DNA from: Croceitalea rosinachiae
Lineage (GTDB): Bacteria; Bacteroidota; Bacteroidia; Flavobacteriales; Flavobacteriaceae
Reading direction: 5' to 3'
Assembly (NCBI RefSeq): GCF_031846445.1
Contig: NZ_JAVRHR010000001.1
Location: 1,178,001 to 1,242,000 of the forward strand
Length of the DNA: 64,000 nucleotides
The position numbers were made by a program, and so were the translations under genes. The notes below the pieces were generated by a model. The model saw only the letters and a list, made by a program, of their open reading frames with translations, ran no database searches and was not told where the DNA came from. How positions within the stretch are numbered: the stretch's first letter is position 1; each line of letters opens with the position of its first letter. Positions 52,141 to 61,132 of the stretch are shown in pieces.

Positions 52141-53126
52141 TCCAATTTTTCGGTTAGCTTCTTAAAAATCTTTTTAGCGTTTTTCTTTTCGTACAGCACT
52201 TGATGCACTGCATCTATAATTGGCGTCTTAGATTTCTTCTCATGCTTTTGGTTCAATAAATGGGCACTTTTTGTGGCATAATAGCCTTCTGCTACCATAT
52301 TCATTTCCATTTGGGCACTTTTTACCGTGTAGCCCTTTCCTATCATATTGCCAAACATTCGGTTACGGCTAAATGTGGAATAACCTGTAACTAATAAATC
52401 ACCTAGATAAGCAGAGTTATTAATATTACGTTTCATTTTGTGCACGCGGCCAATAAATCGTTTCATCTCGCGAATGGCATTGCTCATAAGTACACTCTGA
52501 AAATTATCGCCATATCCTAATCCGTGTGCAATTCCTGCGGCAATGGCATAAATGTTTTTCAACATGGCTGCATATTCTGTTCCGATAATATCATCAGAGA
52601 TTTTCGTCCTTATATAATGACTGGTAAGGTGTTCTGCCAATAATTGGGCTTTGACTTCATCAGCGCATGCTATGGTTAGGTAAGATAATCGCTCTAGAGC
52701 TACCTCTTCTGCGTGACATGGTCCAGTAATCACGCCGATATTTTCAAAAGGGACACTATATTCCTCATGAAAATGTTCGCCGACTATAAGTCCTGTTTCA
52801 GGAACAATACCTTTTATTGCGGAGAAAATAACCTTGTTTTCTAAGTTGGCACTAAGGTTTTGAAGTTCTTTATCCAAAAAAGCAGAGGGGATAGCAAAAA
52901 TCAGATAATCTGCTGAAGAAATTGCTTCATTGATATTACTTGTTAAAAATAGCGAACGAATCTTTAAATCGACCGAGCTAAGGTAATTTGGGTTATTGCC
53001 TTCTTTTTGTATATGTTCAATGGCACTGTGGTTTCGCATATACCAATGGACAGTATCTAAGTTTTCAGTTAACATTTTTACTATAGCAGTTGCCCAGCTA
53101 CCTCCTCCTAAAACAGCAAATTTCAA
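52137..53126 (-). CDS. gpsA: NAD(P)-dependent glycerol-3-phosphate dehydrogenase
   Basis: 329 residues. Makes glycerol 3-phosphate from dihydroxyacetone phosphate for phospholipid synthesis. N-terminal Rossmann motif FAVLGGGSWATAIVKML, FAIPSAFL in the middle, GPCHAEEVA, then the catalytic lysine in AAMLKNIYAIAAGIAHGLGYGDN. It faces glpD tail to tail, so the two opposite directions of the same reaction sit together, possibly with antisense effects at the shared end. Confidence 0.95.
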   Translation of the reverse strand: MKFAVLGGGSWATAIVKMLTENLDTVHWYMRNHSAIEHIQKEGNNPNYLSSVDLKIRSLFLTSNINEAISSADYLIFAIPSAFLDKELQNLSANLENKVIFSAIKGIVPETGLIVGEHFHEEYSVPFENIGVITGPCHAEEVALERLSYLTIACADEVKAQLLAEHLTSHYIRTKISDDIIGTEYAAMLKNIYAIAAGIAHGLGYGDNFQSVLMSNAIREMKRFIGRVHKMKRNINNSAYLGDLLVTGYSTFSRNRMFGNMIGKGYTVKSAQMEMNMVAEGYYATKSAHLLNQKHEKKSKTPIIDAVHQVLYEKKNAKKIFKKLTEKLD

Positions 53127-53262
53127 TAGTTCTTGAGTTTTATTTATACCGCACCAAAGGTATATAAATTCAAATTTGATATGTTAATAATTGATTATCA
53201 GAATATTATGATTTTTGGCATGATGCTTGGTTTTAACTAATCGAACCATAAAACCATGAGAT

Positions 53263-54189
53263 ATGAAAGCAAAAAAATTACTATTCGGATTATTAGGAAT
53301 CACTCTTTTAGCAACTTCTTGTTATACAGAAGTTATTATTGAAGATGATTTTATTGTAGAATCAGCATTTAATACGGATCAAGTCTTACAGTCTTATGAT
53401 TTATGGTATGTAGATATTAATGCTACAGAAGGCAATGGAGAAGTACCATTTTTACAACGTGCTTTTACCGTAGCATTCGATAACGGAATTTTATTGGCCA
53501 ACAATAACATTGTGGGTATTGGCAAGACAGGTGGCGGATTAGGTATTGATGTTGGATCTTACGCCACGTTAAGCGGCATTGTTGAAATCGACCATGATAT
53601 TGATGGTCTATGGTCATTAGATGTATATGCCATAAATAATAACACTATAGAACTGTATGACTCTAGATCTAGAACCTCATATTTTTTGAACGGATATCGT
53701 ACAAGTAATTTTGATTACGATCGGGTATTTTATGAGAACATCAATTACTTTTTACAAGAATATGACGCTTGGGAGAAAACTTTTACGAGCGAAGTAGGAG
53801 CTATAAATGAGTTTGATGATGAAAACTACCTTCAGTTTTTTTCTGACAATGGCGGCTATTTTAGATCTTCAGTTGATAAAATAGGTACTCCTTTAACAAA
53901 CCTGCAATGGGATTTTGAAGGTGACTATGAGGTTTTTGACACAAATGATGAAACACTCAAAACTTTAACACTCGATTATGACTTTATGGGCAATGATTAC
54001 TTTGAACTCTACGTTATTGATGATGGTACCATAGAACTATATCATGTCACTAGCGAAACGGTATATGAATTTGGAGGACGTGGTTTCGTACAATTCTTGA
54101 AGTCGAAAAGTCAGTCAAGTAAGGTTGATAAAAAGAGGGTGAAATCCTCAAATAAGAAAATGAATGTAACGCGTCAGCGTAAAATGTAA
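53263..54189 (+). CDS. Predicted lipoprotein of unknown function
   Basis: 308 residues. Lipobox LLATSC (C20) predicts lipid anchoring. The rest is acidic and beta-rich, with repeated motifs such as LQSYDLWYVDI/LQEYDAWEKTF and IDDGTIELYHV/INNNTIELYDS, suggesting an internal duplication of a roughly 110-residue unit. The C-terminus is strikingly basic (KKRVKSSNKKMNVTRQRKM). No enzyme motif was seen. It is followed by two hairpins, the second a strong terminator. Confidence 0.7.
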   Translation: MKAKKLLFGLLGITLLATSCYTEVIIEDDFIVESAFNTDQVLQSYDLWYVDINATEGNGEVPFLQRAFTVAFDNGILLANNNIVGIGKTGGGLGIDVGSYATLSGIVEIDHDIDGLWSLDVYAINNNTIELYDSRSRTSYFLNGYRTSNFDYDRVFYENINYFLQEYDAWEKTFTSEVGAINEFDDENYLQFFSDNGGYFRSSVDKIGTPLTNLQWDFEGDYEVFDTNDETLKTLTLDYDFMGNDYFELYVIDDGTIELYHVTSETVYEFGGRGFVQFLKSKSQSSKVDKKRVKSSNKKMNVTRQRKM

Positions 54190-54196
54190 GGAATAC

Positions 54197-54213
54197 AAAT
54201 AGTCTTCGACTAT
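54197..54213. terminator. Small hairpin after lipoprotein gene
   Basis: AATAGT/ACTATT stem around CTTCG, seven bases after the lipoprotein stop, without a clear T-run. Probably mRNA end stabilisation. Confidence 0.35.
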
Positions 54214-54244
54214 TATAAAAGTTTTTTGGTTGGTTATTTAGTTA

Positions 54245-54287
54245 GGAATCGCCCTGGAGTATCTTTACTCAGGGCGGTTCTTTTTTG
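54245..54287 (+). terminator. Strong terminator after lipoprotein gene
   Basis: GAATCGCCCTG...CAGGGCGGTTC stem with inner AGTA/TACT pairs and TTTTTT after it. It overlaps the end of the convergent AraC coding region (stop at 54265). Confidence 0.85.
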
Positions 54288-55128
54288 TACTAAAAGTGGT
54301 TTTAAATTCTGACGGGTTTTCGCCAGTAACTTTTTTGAAACTACGATTAAAATAGGATAGACTTTCAAAACCACATTCATAACAGGCTTCACTCACATTT
54401 TTACCCTTTAAAAGTAAACGCTTTGCTTGGCTAATGCGATATTGGTTTAAAAATTCAATAAAAGTGCTTCCCGTGGCTTTTTTAAAGTACCTGCAAAATG
54501 CAGGCTTAGTTAAATTGCATAAGGTGGCAACCTCATCTAGTTTAATTTTGGTTTGGTATCGCTCATCAATAAGGGCATAAACCTTTCGTATTCGTTCTTG
54601 TTCTTTTTTACTGTATTTATTTATGAAAGGCTTTTTATGTAAAAGTTCAAATTCGTTACTATTCGCTAGCAGTTTTAAGATTTGGATTATGGTTAAAAAA
54701 AAATCAAAAGGTTCTAGTTGATGAAGTTTTTTTAAAAGCTTTCCTGCCTCATATTTAGTAGAACCAGAAAAAGCAATCCCATATTTAGATAATTCAATTA
54801 GCCGATCTATTTGTTGTAATTCTGGTAGGCCATCTAAGATTATATCTTTAAAGTTTGATTTAATATGTAACACTTCTTTTAGGTAAGTGGTTGTTACGCC
54901 ATGGTCAAAATTAAGATGTGGAATATTTGAACCTATTAATACCAAATCACTTTCTTTATATTCTGAAATATGGTGACCAACATGTCTTTTAGCGCTTGCC
55001 CCCTCTATATATACTAATTCATATTCAGGATGAAAATGCCAATAAAATAAATGATTCAGTTTTGGGTCATGTAAAAGTCTAAATGGACTTTTACTAATTG
55101 GTGAGATGGTTTCTAATTGGATTTTCAC
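54265..55128 (-). CDS. AraC-family regulator with cupin sensor
   Basis: 287 residues. N-terminal cupin (about 10-110) with YWHFHPEYELVYIEG, GHH and LIGSNIPHLNFDHG, i.e. ligand- or metal-binding histidines; C-terminal AraC HTH (about 185-280) with IKLDEVATLCNLTKPAFCRYF and NVSEACYECGFESLSYFNRSF. It is divergent from the PhyH-SSS-SDR-Dabb operon, and an 8-base direct repeat lies in the shared upstream region. It most likely switches that operon in response to the imported compound. Its end overlaps the lipoprotein terminator. Confidence 0.9.
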   Translation of the reverse strand: MKIQLETISPISKSPFRLLHDPKLNHLFYWHFHPEYELVYIEGASAKRHVGHHISEYKESDLVLIGSNIPHLNFDHGVTTTYLKEVLHIKSNFKDIILDGLPELQQIDRLIELSKYGIAFSGSTKYEAGKLLKKLHQLEPFDFFLTIIQILKLLANSNEFELLHKKPFINKYSKKEQERIRKVYALIDERYQTKIKLDEVATLCNLTKPAFCRYFKKATGSTFIEFLNQYRISQAKRLLLKGKNVSEACYECGFESLSYFNRSFKKVTGENPSEFKTTFSTKKNRPE

Positions 55129-55202
55129 TTGAAGATTTCAGAATGATTCTTAATTGAAATTATACAAAATTCACTAAAAAATAACTAAAAAATAAGTAAA
55201 AT

Positions 55203-55231
55203 ATCAATATTGTTCAAATTTAAATCAATAT
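55203..55231 (+). promoter_or_regulatory. Candidate AraC operator: direct repeat ATCAATAT spaced 21 bp
   Basis: ATCAATAT occurs at 55203-55210 and again at 55224-55231 in the AraC/PhyH intergenic region. A 21-bp period is two helical turns, the classical spacing of AraC-type half-sites on one face of DNA. The second copy lies about 23 bases before the -7-like TACCTTTA (55254-55261). AT-rich, so a chance match is possible. Confidence 0.4.
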
Positions 55232-55253
55232 CAAGGTTGAAAACAGTTTGACC

Positions 55254-55261
55254 TACCTTTA
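55254..55261 (+). promoter_or_regulatory. Candidate -7 box of the PhyH operon
   Basis: TACCTTTA matches TAnnTTTG at 7 of 8 positions and lies 40 bases before the ATG. Confidence 0.35.
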
Positions 55262-55301
55262 GTTTTGTTTAAGAAAAAAGATGTAAACTAAAATAATAGA
55301 T

Positions 55302-56276
55302 ATGATGCAGAACGAAGAAAAATTGGAAATGGCCAACAAAGCACATGAAGAAATTCCTGGTAATCCATCCACAGCTACTAGCAGTAAGATAAGTTTGAAT
55401 GATAGGTCCAATGGAAAACAACTAAGGGTATTATCTGAAGAAGATTGGAAATTTTGGAAGCATAATGGATATATTGTTATTAAAAATGCTGTTCCAAGAG
55501 AACAAGCTCAAGCCACAGCAAATTTTTTATGGGAATTTGATGAAAAAGACCCTAACGATTCCTCAACATGGTATGCGCCACCAAGAGCCGAAATGCAAAT
55601 GAAAGAGCTTACGGGAACAGGGATGGTGGAAGTTTACAACAATCAACATCTATGGAATAATAGACAAATGCAAAGAGTCTATGACGCTTTTGTAGATGTT
55701 TGGGGAACTGAAAAATTATGGGTAACCATTGATAGAGCAAACTTAAATTTCCCGCAACGAGCAGGAGAGAATAAAAAAGGTTTTATTCATTGGGATTATG
55801 ATCCCGAAACTCGACCTCAGAATGTTCAAGGAGTATTGGCTTTGGCCAATCAGACCGATGAGAATATGGGTGGCTTTCAATGCATACCTTGGTTGTATAG
55901 AAATTATGACACATGGAAATTGACCCAGCCTGAAGACAGGAATCATTTTCAACCTAGTTTAGAAGGTTTGGAGGACAAAATTGAAAAAGTGAAAATGGAG
56001 GCAGGAGATTTATTGATCTTCAATAGCACGGAACCTCATGGAATCAGACCTAATAAATCAAAAGATAAGGTACGTATCGCACAGTACATTTCCATGATGC
56101 CTGCTGAGGAAGATAATCAACAACTTCGTAATTGGCGCGTCAACTCATGGAAAAATAGAGTTGCTCCAGAAGGTTACGCTTTTCCTGGTGATCCAAGAAA
56201 CTGGGAACGAGATAAATATGACGCTGCCAAACTCACAGACCTTGGGGAAAAATTACTAGGTTTGAAAAATTGGTAA
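55302..56276 (+). CDS. Phytanoyl-CoA dioxygenase (PhyH)-family protein
   Basis: 324 residues, Fe(II)/2-oxoglutarate-dependent oxygenase fold. The iron triad is visible as H163 and D165 in FIHWDYDP and H246 in EPHGIRPN, followed by an arginine (KDKVRIAQYISM) for 2-oxoglutarate. The first 40 residues look flexible. It heads an operon with an SSS symporter, SDR and Dabb lipoprotein, suggesting hydroxylation of an imported small molecule; the substrate is unknown. Ectoine hydroxylases belong to the superfamily but no ectoine genes are near. Confidence 0.85.
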   Translation: MMQNEEKLEMANKAHEEIPGNPSTATSSKISLNDRSNGKQLRVLSEEDWKFWKHNGYIVIKNAVPREQAQATANFLWEFDEKDPNDSSTWYAPPRAEMQMKELTGTGMVEVYNNQHLWNNRQMQRVYDAFVDVWGTEKLWVTIDRANLNFPQRAGENKKGFIHWDYDPETRPQNVQGVLALANQTDENMGGFQCIPWLYRNYDTWKLTQPEDRNHFQPSLEGLEDKIEKVKMEAGDLLIFNSTEPHGIRPNKSKDKVRIAQYISMMPAEEDNQQLRNWRVNSWKNRVAPEGYAFPGDPRNWERDKYDAAKLTDLGEKLLGLKNW

Positions 56277-56310
56277 TTGAGAACAACCACTAAGAAACCA
56301 AACTAAATAT

Positions 56311-57987
56311 ATGACAACCACAATGAGTTTTTGGGATGTGGGTATCATCCTATTCTATTTTGCTATAATATTATGGATTGCAAAATGGGCATCAAAGGGG
56401 AACAAAGAAGGTAGTGCTGCAGATTACTTTCTTGCCGGCAAAAATCAAGGATGGCTAGTTGTAGGGGCCTCTTTATTTGCTTCAAATATTGGCTCTGAAA
56501 TTATTTTAGGCGTATCCGGCGCTGGTGCTAGGGCAAATATGCCGATGGCCAATTTTGAAATCATAGCTTCTTTAGTCTTGATTTTATTGGGCTGGGTATT
56601 TGTTCCTTTTTACCTAAGAACAGGGGTGTATACGATGCCCGAATTTTTAGAAAAAAGATATTCAAAAGCTTGTAGAAATTATCTTTCTGTAGTCTCTATA
56701 TTGGCGTATGTAATCACAAAAATCTCCCTTATCATTTTTGCTGGTGCTTTGGTTTTTGAGACCATAGGAGTACCCTTTTGGACGGGTGCTATAATTACAG
56801 TAATCGCAACAGGGTTTTATACAGTTTTAGGAGGCTTAAAAGCGGTAATTTATACAGATATGGTTCAGGCTGTAATTTTATTGGTAGGAACTATAGCTGT
56901 TACCTTCTTTGGAATATATCAACTTGGGGGATGGGATGGACTAATTAACACTCTTGAAGTTGCTTCGCAGACTCCTGGTAATCCGCCTGCTGAACGTTTT
57001 TTTAATCTTTGGAGACCAATGTCGGATACCGAATACCCTTGGACGGGAATGCTTTTTGGGGCGCCAATTTTAGGTGTTTGGTACTGGTGTACCGACCAAT
57101 ATATCGTTCAACGAACTTTATCAGCCAAAGATGTTTCCAATGCTCGAAAAGGAGCGCTCTTTGCGGGTTATTTAAAGTTATTACCTGTTTTTATATTTTT
57201 CATTCCTGGGGTGATTGCCTATGCATTGCTCCAAAAAGGGGAGATTAATTTTGTGTTGGATAATGCAGACCAAGCATTGCCAGCAATGATCAATAGCTTT
57301 CTTCCAATTGGGTTGAAAGGTCTAGCAATTGCAGGACTGTTAGCGGCGTTAATGAGTTCATTATCATCTGCTTTTAATTCAAGCTCAACATTATTGACCA
57401 TTGATTTCTACAAGCAATATAGGCCCAACGCCTCAGACAAAAGTTTGGTTAGATTTGGGCAGGTGGCTACAATCATATTAGTTATTGTAAGCTTAGGATG
57501 GATACCATTCATGCGAAGCTTAATGGGAGGCGGAATTTTTCATTATTTACAAAGTGTACAGGCTTATATTTCCCCTCCGATTGCTGCAGTATTTTTATTC
57601 GGACTTTTTTATAAATGGATAAATGCCAAAGGGGCGATTGTTGCGCTCTGGTCAGGCTTTATTTTAGGTATTCTTAGGTTGGTTACTGAATTCATGGCCA
57701 ATGAAGGTGTATTTCAGGTAGAGAAGGGAACGTTATTGTCCTATTTTTTAGAGATTAATTTTTTGCATTTTGCACTAGTTCTTTTTCTATTCTGTGGATC
57801 TGTATTAGCCATAGTGAGTCGATTTGGACAATCAAAGTCCGATGAAGAATTAGCCTTGGTGACCTTTCAAAAATCCAATAAAACCACCACAAGTAAATGG
57901 TCAAAAGATGCAACCTTGACAGTGGTATTAATAGTTTTTGTATTGGCCTTATGGGCATTATTTAGCCCTTTGGGATTAGCAAGTTAA
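56311..57987 (+). CDS. Sodium:solute symporter (SSS family, sugar-type)
   Basis: 558 residues with about 14 membrane helices. ADYFLAGKNQGWLVVGASLFASNIGSE and the later GLLAALMSSLSSAFNSSSTL (sodium site) are SSS signatures closest to the SGLT/sugar group. It imports a solute with sodium, typical of marine bacteria. It follows the PhyH gene by 34 bases and precedes the SDR by one base, so the transported compound is probably the SDR and PhyH substrate. Confidence 0.92.
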   Translation: MTTTMSFWDVGIILFYFAIILWIAKWASKGNKEGSAADYFLAGKNQGWLVVGASLFASNIGSEIILGVSGAGARANMPMANFEIIASLVLILLGWVFVPFYLRTGVYTMPEFLEKRYSKACRNYLSVVSILAYVITKISLIIFAGALVFETIGVPFWTGAIITVIATGFYTVLGGLKAVIYTDMVQAVILLVGTIAVTFFGIYQLGGWDGLINTLEVASQTPGNPPAERFFNLWRPMSDTEYPWTGMLFGAPILGVWYWCTDQYIVQRTLSAKDVSNARKGALFAGYLKLLPVFIFFIPGVIAYALLQKGEINFVLDNADQALPAMINSFLPIGLKGLAIAGLLAALMSSLSSAFNSSSTLLTIDFYKQYRPNASDKSLVRFGQVATIILVIVSLGWIPFMRSLMGGGIFHYLQSVQAYISPPIAAVFLFGLFYKWINAKGAIVALWSGFILGILRLVTEFMANEGVFQVEKGTLLSYFLEINFLHFALVLFLFCGSVLAIVSRFGQSKSDEELALVTFQKSNKTTTSKWSKDATLTVVLIVFVLALWALFSPLGLAS

Positions 57988-57988
57988 T

Positions 57989-58783
57989 ATGGATTTAAAA
58001 CTAAAAAATAAAACGGTTTTTATCTCGGGTTCTACCGCTGGAATTGGTTTCGCAACTACTAAAACGCTCTTAAACGAAGGGGCTAGGGTAATTATAAATG
58101 GGCGTTCGAAAGAATCTGTTGAAAGGGCAGTGGCAAAGCTAGAACAAGAGTTTCCCCTTAATGATGTTTCTGGTTTTGCGGCCAATTTTCAAAATACTGA
58201 TGAAGTCAATCTTTTGTGCAAAAAACTACCAGATTTAGATATATTGATTAATAATGTTGGTATCTACAAAGCCGAATCCTTTTTCGATATGAAGGATGGT
58301 GATTGGCAACAACAATTTGAAATCAATGTGATGAGTGGGGTACGTTTGTCGCGATATTTTTTGCCTAAGATGCTGGACCAGAACTGGGGTCGTATTTTGT
58401 TCATTTCAAGTGAATGTGCAGAATTGGTTCCCCCAGATTTGTTAGCTTATAGTATGACAAAAACAGCAATGATTTCCATTGCAAAAGGTTTAGCCCAATT
58501 AACTAAAGCTAGCGGTGTAACCATCAACTCAATCGTACCTGGCTCAACATTATCAGAAGGGGCCGAACAGTTTTTGGAGAATGAAGCAGCCAAATCAGGT
58601 AAAACAAAAGAAAATGTAGAGGCTGATTTTTTTAAAGATATAAGAACGTCTTCACTCTTACAACGCTTTGCCAGTGTAGATGAAGTGGCCTCTACAATAT
58701 TGTATTATTGCAGTCCGCTGGCATCGGCAACGAATGGAGCTGCTATTAAAGTTGATGGTGGCAGTACTGGGGGATTAATTTAA
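57989..58783 (+). CDS. SDR-family oxidoreductase
   Basis: 264 residues. TGxxxGIG-type cofactor loop appears as ISGSTAGIGFATTKTL, with NGRS after strand 2 (NADP-leaning), NNVG, the active-site serine in FISSECAE, and YSMTKTAMISIAKGLAQL with the YxxxK pair. C-terminal KVDGGSTGGLI is classical. It begins one base after the SSS symporter stop; it presumably oxidises or reduces the imported substrate or its hydroxylated product. Confidence 0.92.
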   Translation: MDLKLKNKTVFISGSTAGIGFATTKTLLNEGARVIINGRSKESVERAVAKLEQEFPLNDVSGFAANFQNTDEVNLLCKKLPDLDILINNVGIYKAESFFDMKDGDWQQQFEINVMSGVRLSRYFLPKMLDQNWGRILFISSECAELVPPDLLAYSMTKTAMISIAKGLAQLTKASGVTINSIVPGSTLSEGAEQFLENEAAKSGKTKENVEADFFKDIRTSSLLQRFASVDEVASTILYYCSPLASATNGAAIKVDGGSTGGLI

Positions 58784-58829
58784 AACCTTTAATAGCATAC
58801 AATTGATTATTAATTATAAAAATAGAGGA

Positions 58830-59249
58830 ATGAAAAAATTATTAGGAGCAGTATTGGGTGTAATATTACTTATTTCATGTATGGATACAAAAGAGAAAGT
58901 AGTTGTAGAAAAAGAAGTTAAATCAGAAGAAATGAAAGAGGAAAAATTATTGAGACACGTTGTTATTTTTAAATTTAATGATAGCACAAGTACTGAACAG
59001 GTTGAAAAATTAAACAAAAGCTTTGCTGATTTAACCAATCATATCGATATTATCCAAGATTTTGAATGGGGTCTAAATGATAGTCCAGAAGATTTTCATC
59101 AGGGCTTTACGCATTGTTATTTGCTTACATTTAAATCAGAAGAAGATCGAGATAGTATATACACGCCTCATCCTAAGCATCAAGAATTTGTGGCCAGCTT
59201 GGGCCCCCATATAGAAAAGGTATTTGTTGTTGACTATTGGGCAAATTAA
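58830..59249 (+). CDS. Dabb-domain (stress-responsive A/B barrel) lipoprotein
   Basis: 139 residues from the ATG at 58830. Lipobox LLISC (C17), charged linker, then a Dabb barrel (about 48-135): LLRHVVIFKFNDSTS, IQDFEWGLNDSPEDFHQGFTHCY and HPKHQEFVASLGP. Stand-alone Dabb proteins are often linked to sugar or aromatic catabolic clusters; an envelope-anchored version here would act before uptake. Last gene of the PhyH operon. Confidence 0.85.
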   Translation: MKKLLGAVLGVILLISCMDTKEKVVVEKEVKSEEMKEEKLLRHVVIFKFNDSTSTEQVEKLNKSFADLTNHIDIIQDFEWGLNDSPEDFHQGFTHCYLLTFKSEEDRDSIYTPHPKHQEFVASLGPHIEKVFVVDYWAN

Positions 59250-59333
59250 CAGCTCAAATAATCCAATTTTCTCAATAATAAGTTGGAGTATGTAAATCGA
59301 AGGCTTAAAAGGCTGCGTTTAAATATAATGGAT

Positions 59334-59341
59334 TAATTTTG
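59334..59341 (+). promoter_or_regulatory. -7 box of the third SulP gene
   Basis: TAATTTTG, exact TAnnTTTG, 20 bases before the ATG. No clear -33 element. Confidence 0.4.
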
Positions 59342-59361
59342 CCGGCTTCAAATAGACTGAT

Positions 59362-60990
59362 ATGCGCAAGTACCTTAACCTGTTCGACTTTAAACAAAAG
59401 GTAGATTATAAAACCGAAATCCTTTCAGGGTTAACTGTTGCATTAGCTTTGGTGCCTGAGGCGATTGCTTTTGCATTAATTCCAGGATTTTCACCTTTGA
59501 CCGGTCTGTATGCTGCTTTTATATTGGCTTTGGTTACTTCAATTTTAGGAGGCCGTCCCGGTATGATTTCAGGGGCGACAGGTGCCGTTGCAGTTATTTT
59601 TGTTGGATTGATTTTAGAATTAAAAAATACCTTTCCTGGTATTGAGCCAACTACCATTTTAAATTATGTTTTTGCAACGGTAATCATTGCGGGGGTATTA
59701 CAAATTTTAGCAGGACTATTACGTCTAGGAAAGTTTATACGTTTAGTACCACATCCTGTAATGTTTGGTTTCGTAAATGGGTTGGCCATTATCATCTTTA
59801 TGGCACAATTTCCTAATTTTTACGAAAAAGGAACAGATGAACTATTATCAGGGTCATCACTTTATATCATGCTTGGACTGACCCTTTTAACAATGCTCAT
59901 CATATGGGGTTTGCCAAAATTGACCAAAGCAGTGCCGTCATCATTATTGGCCATTGTGGTGGTTTCAGCTATTGTCTTAGGCTTTGGTATCGATACTTTG
60001 ACCGTTGCAGATACCATGAGGGAAGGTGAGACTATTAAAGGTGGTTTTCCTCCATTATCAATCCCACAAATACCTTTTACATTGGAAAGCTTTATGATTA
60101 TTCTTCCATATGGGGCCATTGTCGCAGGTGTAGGTTTGATAGAGAGTTTGTTGACCTTAAACATTATTGATGAAATAACCGAAACGAGAGGGCGAAGTAA
60201 TAAAGAATGTGTTGCTCAAGGCACTGCCAACATTCTGTCTGGTTTTCTATCAGGAATGGGAGGTTGTGCCATGATCGGTCAAAGTTTGATCAATACTTCA
60301 TCAGGAGCTCGTGCCAGACTTTCGGGGATAACCGCTGCAGTAATGTTATTGGTTTTTATCATGTTTGGAAGTAGTTTAATAGAACAGTTGCCAATGGCTG
60401 CTTTGGTGGGGCTAATGTTTATGGTTGCAATTGGCACGTTTGAATGGGCAAGTTTTAAAACGTTCCGTAAAATGCCTAATTCAGATGTAATTGTGATGAT
60501 TTTAGTGACTTTGATTACGGCAATAACCCATAACTTGGCCATTGCGGTTCTATTAGGGGTAATCATTTCTGCACTTGCGTATTCTTGGGAGAATGCAAAA
60601 CGCATTCGAGCTAGAAAATATGTTGATGAAGATGGCATCAAGCATTATGAAATCTACGGGCCACTTTTCTTTGGGTCTACCACGTTGTTCGCTGAAAAGT
60701 TTGACATTCAAAACGACCCAGAAGAAGTCATTATCGATTTTCAAGAAAGTAGGGTTGCCGATATGTCTGGTATTGAAGCTCTAAACAGGCTAACAGAGCG
60801 TTACACGAAAGCTGGTAAGAATGTTCATTTAAGGCATTTGAGTAAAGACTGTATTAGGCTTCTTAAAAATGCAGAAGATATTATTGAAGTCAATGTTTTA
60901 GAAGACCCAACGTATAAAGTGGTTACGGATAAGGTTAAGAAAAAGAATAATGAAAATGAGCACAACCCCTTTAAAGTTTGGGGGCTATAA
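59362..60990 (+). CDS. SulP/SLC26-family anion transporter with STAS domain
   Basis: 542 residues. The membrane core starts EILSGLTVALALVPEAIAFA, the most conserved SulP segment, and includes SGATGAVAVIFVGLI. A STAS domain (about 440-515) has IIDFQESRVADMSGIEALNRL. The first-helix sequence ALVPEAIAFAL is closer to typical bacterial sulfate/bicarbonate carriers than the two minus-strand paralogues, so the three differ in subgroup. It stands alone with its own promoter. Confidence 0.9.
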   Translation: MRKYLNLFDFKQKVDYKTEILSGLTVALALVPEAIAFALIPGFSPLTGLYAAFILALVTSILGGRPGMISGATGAVAVIFVGLILELKNTFPGIEPTTILNYVFATVIIAGVLQILAGLLRLGKFIRLVPHPVMFGFVNGLAIIIFMAQFPNFYEKGTDELLSGSSLYIMLGLTLLTMLIIWGLPKLTKAVPSSLLAIVVVSAIVLGFGIDTLTVADTMREGETIKGGFPPLSIPQIPFTLESFMIILPYGAIVAGVGLIESLLTLNIIDEITETRGRSNKECVAQGTANILSGFLSGMGGCAMIGQSLINTSSGARARLSGITAAVMLLVFIMFGSSLIEQLPMAALVGLMFMVAIGTFEWASFKTFRKMPNSDVIVMILVTLITAITHNLAIAVLLGVIISALAYSWENAKRIRARKYVDEDGIKHYEIYGPLFFGSTTLFAEKFDIQNDPEEVIIDFQESRVADMSGIEALNRLTERYTKAGKNVHLRHLSKDCIRLLKNAEDIIEVNVLEDPTYKVVTDKVKKKNNENEHNPFKVWGL

Positions 60991-61132
60991 TCTTCTCTGG
61001 TCTTATCTAAGAATACATTGACATTTAGGTTTCGGGGAACCGTTTGCCCTTCGCATAAGAACTAACTGCCCGGTGTCGTAAATGCAATCTGAAAACATCC
61101 CATTGATTATGCTTCCTCATTGAAAATTGACT

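Noticed and set aside
60991..61132. Possible tRNA or small RNA between the third SulP gene and the secreted protein
   Set aside because: No cloverleaf, no T-loop sequence and no stable hairpin with a T-run could be found by eye.
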